NCBI GenBank assembly: GCA_029721515.1
Contig: CM056570.1
Span: 6,314,601 to 6,378,600 of the forward strand
Direction: 5' to 3'
Source: Synanceia verrucosa
Lineage: Eukaryota > Chordata > Actinopteri > Perciformes > Synanceiidae
DNA: 64,000 bases
Below the pieces are notes generated by a model. It worked only from the letters and a program-made list of their open reading frames with translations. It was not told where the DNA came from and searched no databases. A program made the position numbers and the translations under genes. The first letter of the stretch is position 1. The number at the start of each line of letters is the position of its first letter. Below are positions 63,240 to 64,000 of the stretch, one piece after another.

Positions 63240-63440
63240 TGTACATCTGTCCTTTAATTTTGGGCTCTGCTGAGAAGTTGTTAAAAAGCCCTATGAAATA
63301 TGTATGAAGGATTGTGAGCCACGCGATTGGCCCCATTTACCGGACAGCCGAGCGAATGAACGGCCACACTGGATAATCCTCCACAATGCCTCTGGAACAA
63401 AGGCCCAACAGCTGACCCTGGAGAGAGATGGAGGGGGGGG
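63240..63440. promoter_or_regulatory. Candidate conserved non-coding element, intron 4
   Basis: Unique sequence with an inverted CCAAT (GCGATTGGCCCC), GGATAATCC (bicoid-class inverted site) and GGAACAAAGG (SOX-like), lying between two pyrimidine-rich stretches. Confidence 0.25.
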
Positions 63441-64000
63441 GTGGATAGAGTGAGACAAGGGAGGGGTTGCAAACAGTTAAGGCTCAATGCTGGTCAGGAG
63501 GCAGCTCGCTCACATACACAACTCACACATACTCACAAAACAAAGGCTTGTGGGACAGGAATAACTCCCTCTGTTCTGTCGCTCTCTCTCCTTAGACTCT
63601 CTTCAGCCCCTCCTTCCCTCGCCATCGTTCCCTCCCTCCCTCCCATTCTCGCTCTCTCAGTCAAGAGGATCTGAAATACCAATACCCTTTTCTCCTTGAC
63701 ATTGCTTTCTCCTTCCAGTCAGCGTTTTGCTGTCCTTTTATAGTCAAAACGTCAGGAGAAATTCCATGCAGGAATATTCTTAGTAATGCGGCACTCCCTG
63801 CGTCTAACAGCCAGGGCGCTAGCGCTGCACCGGCGCGTTAGCGAGGTCTTTTGGGAAAAGGTTGCGCATGCCCGACCAGGCACTTACAGCGCGTACGCAC
63901 ATAGTTGCCCTCGCACCGGGTTCATTGTGCCAGTATTTCAGAGACGACAGCAGCCCAAACAATGAATTATATCCACTTCCAACCCACCAGGGGGGAATTC

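Larger units (their letters stand above)
53195..64000 (+). other. prox1: prox1 intron 4, 5' part (continues past the window)
   Basis: The donor GTAAAC begins at 53195. No sequence encoding the last Prospero-domain segment (VPERFLEVAQ..., REFFNAI...) was found in the remaining 10.8 kb, so the intron is at least that long. It is rich in (TG)n/(CA)n arrays and pyrimidine tracts. It also holds an L1-like ORF2 fragment (57736-57900), a homeodomain-type inverted repeat (56764-56792), a unique-looking block at 63240-63440 and a small CpG-rich patch at 63785-63910. Confidence 0.85.

Noticed and set aside
1..64000. CRISPR arrays, operons, phage or plasmid features
   Set aside because: No spaced direct repeats or bacterial gene organisation; the only regular repeats are eukaryotic microsatellites.

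Overview
The window looks like a piece of a teleost (probably spiny-rayed fish) chromosome carrying most of one gene, prox1, on the + strand. The evidence is an intron-split gene encoding a near-textbook Prospero homeobox 1 protein, very dense (TG)n/(CA)n and (CT)n microsatellites, and degenerate repeats of fish type (hAT MITE, L2-like LINE 3' ends, an L1-like ORF2 tail). Nothing prokaryotic or viral was recognised.

Layout. Positions 1 to about 37.5 kb are gene-free upstream DNA: unique AT-rich sequence, microsatellite clusters at 3, 12, 22, 26-27 and 30-31 kb, and old transposon remains. Between about 37.5 and 39.3 kb lies a promoter-like interval that ends in a non-coding first exon with donor at 39328/39329. 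Intron 1 (39329-42199) leads to the large exon 2 (42200-44281), which carries the start codon and 672 codons. Exon 3 (48055-48162, 36 codons) and exon 4 (53000-53194, 65 codons) encode most of the homeo-Prospero domain. Intron 4 runs off the right edge. The last coding exon (about 60 residues in vertebrate PROX1) is not in the window, so the gene is 3'-incomplete here. All three exon junctions are phase 0, giving 773 codons in total.

Most interesting result: the intron between exons 2 and 3 carries the signature of a minor-spliceosome (U12-type) intron. It has a GTATCCTTT donor, a GTCCTTAAT branch-like element 16 nt before the AG, and no polypyrimidine tract. Drosophila prospero, the homologue, is the classic 'twintron' in which a U2-type intron is nested in a U12-type one. 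Good U2-type splice sites, including a stop-free 51-nt candidate mini-exon, also lie just inside the fish intron. If the U12 intron is not removed, translation stops 23 codons later and the DNA-binding domain is lost. The start codon is also preceded by a three-codon upstream ORF (Met-Ala-Gln-stop) ending 12 nt before it.

The block from about 36.1 to 50.1 kb (promoter, exons 2 and 3, introns 1 and 2) has almost no long dinucleotide arrays, whereas both flanks are full of them. Several AT-rich, homeodomain-site-rich stretches in the introns and upstream look like candidate conserved regulatory elements. They were picked out by eye only, and no alignment was possible.
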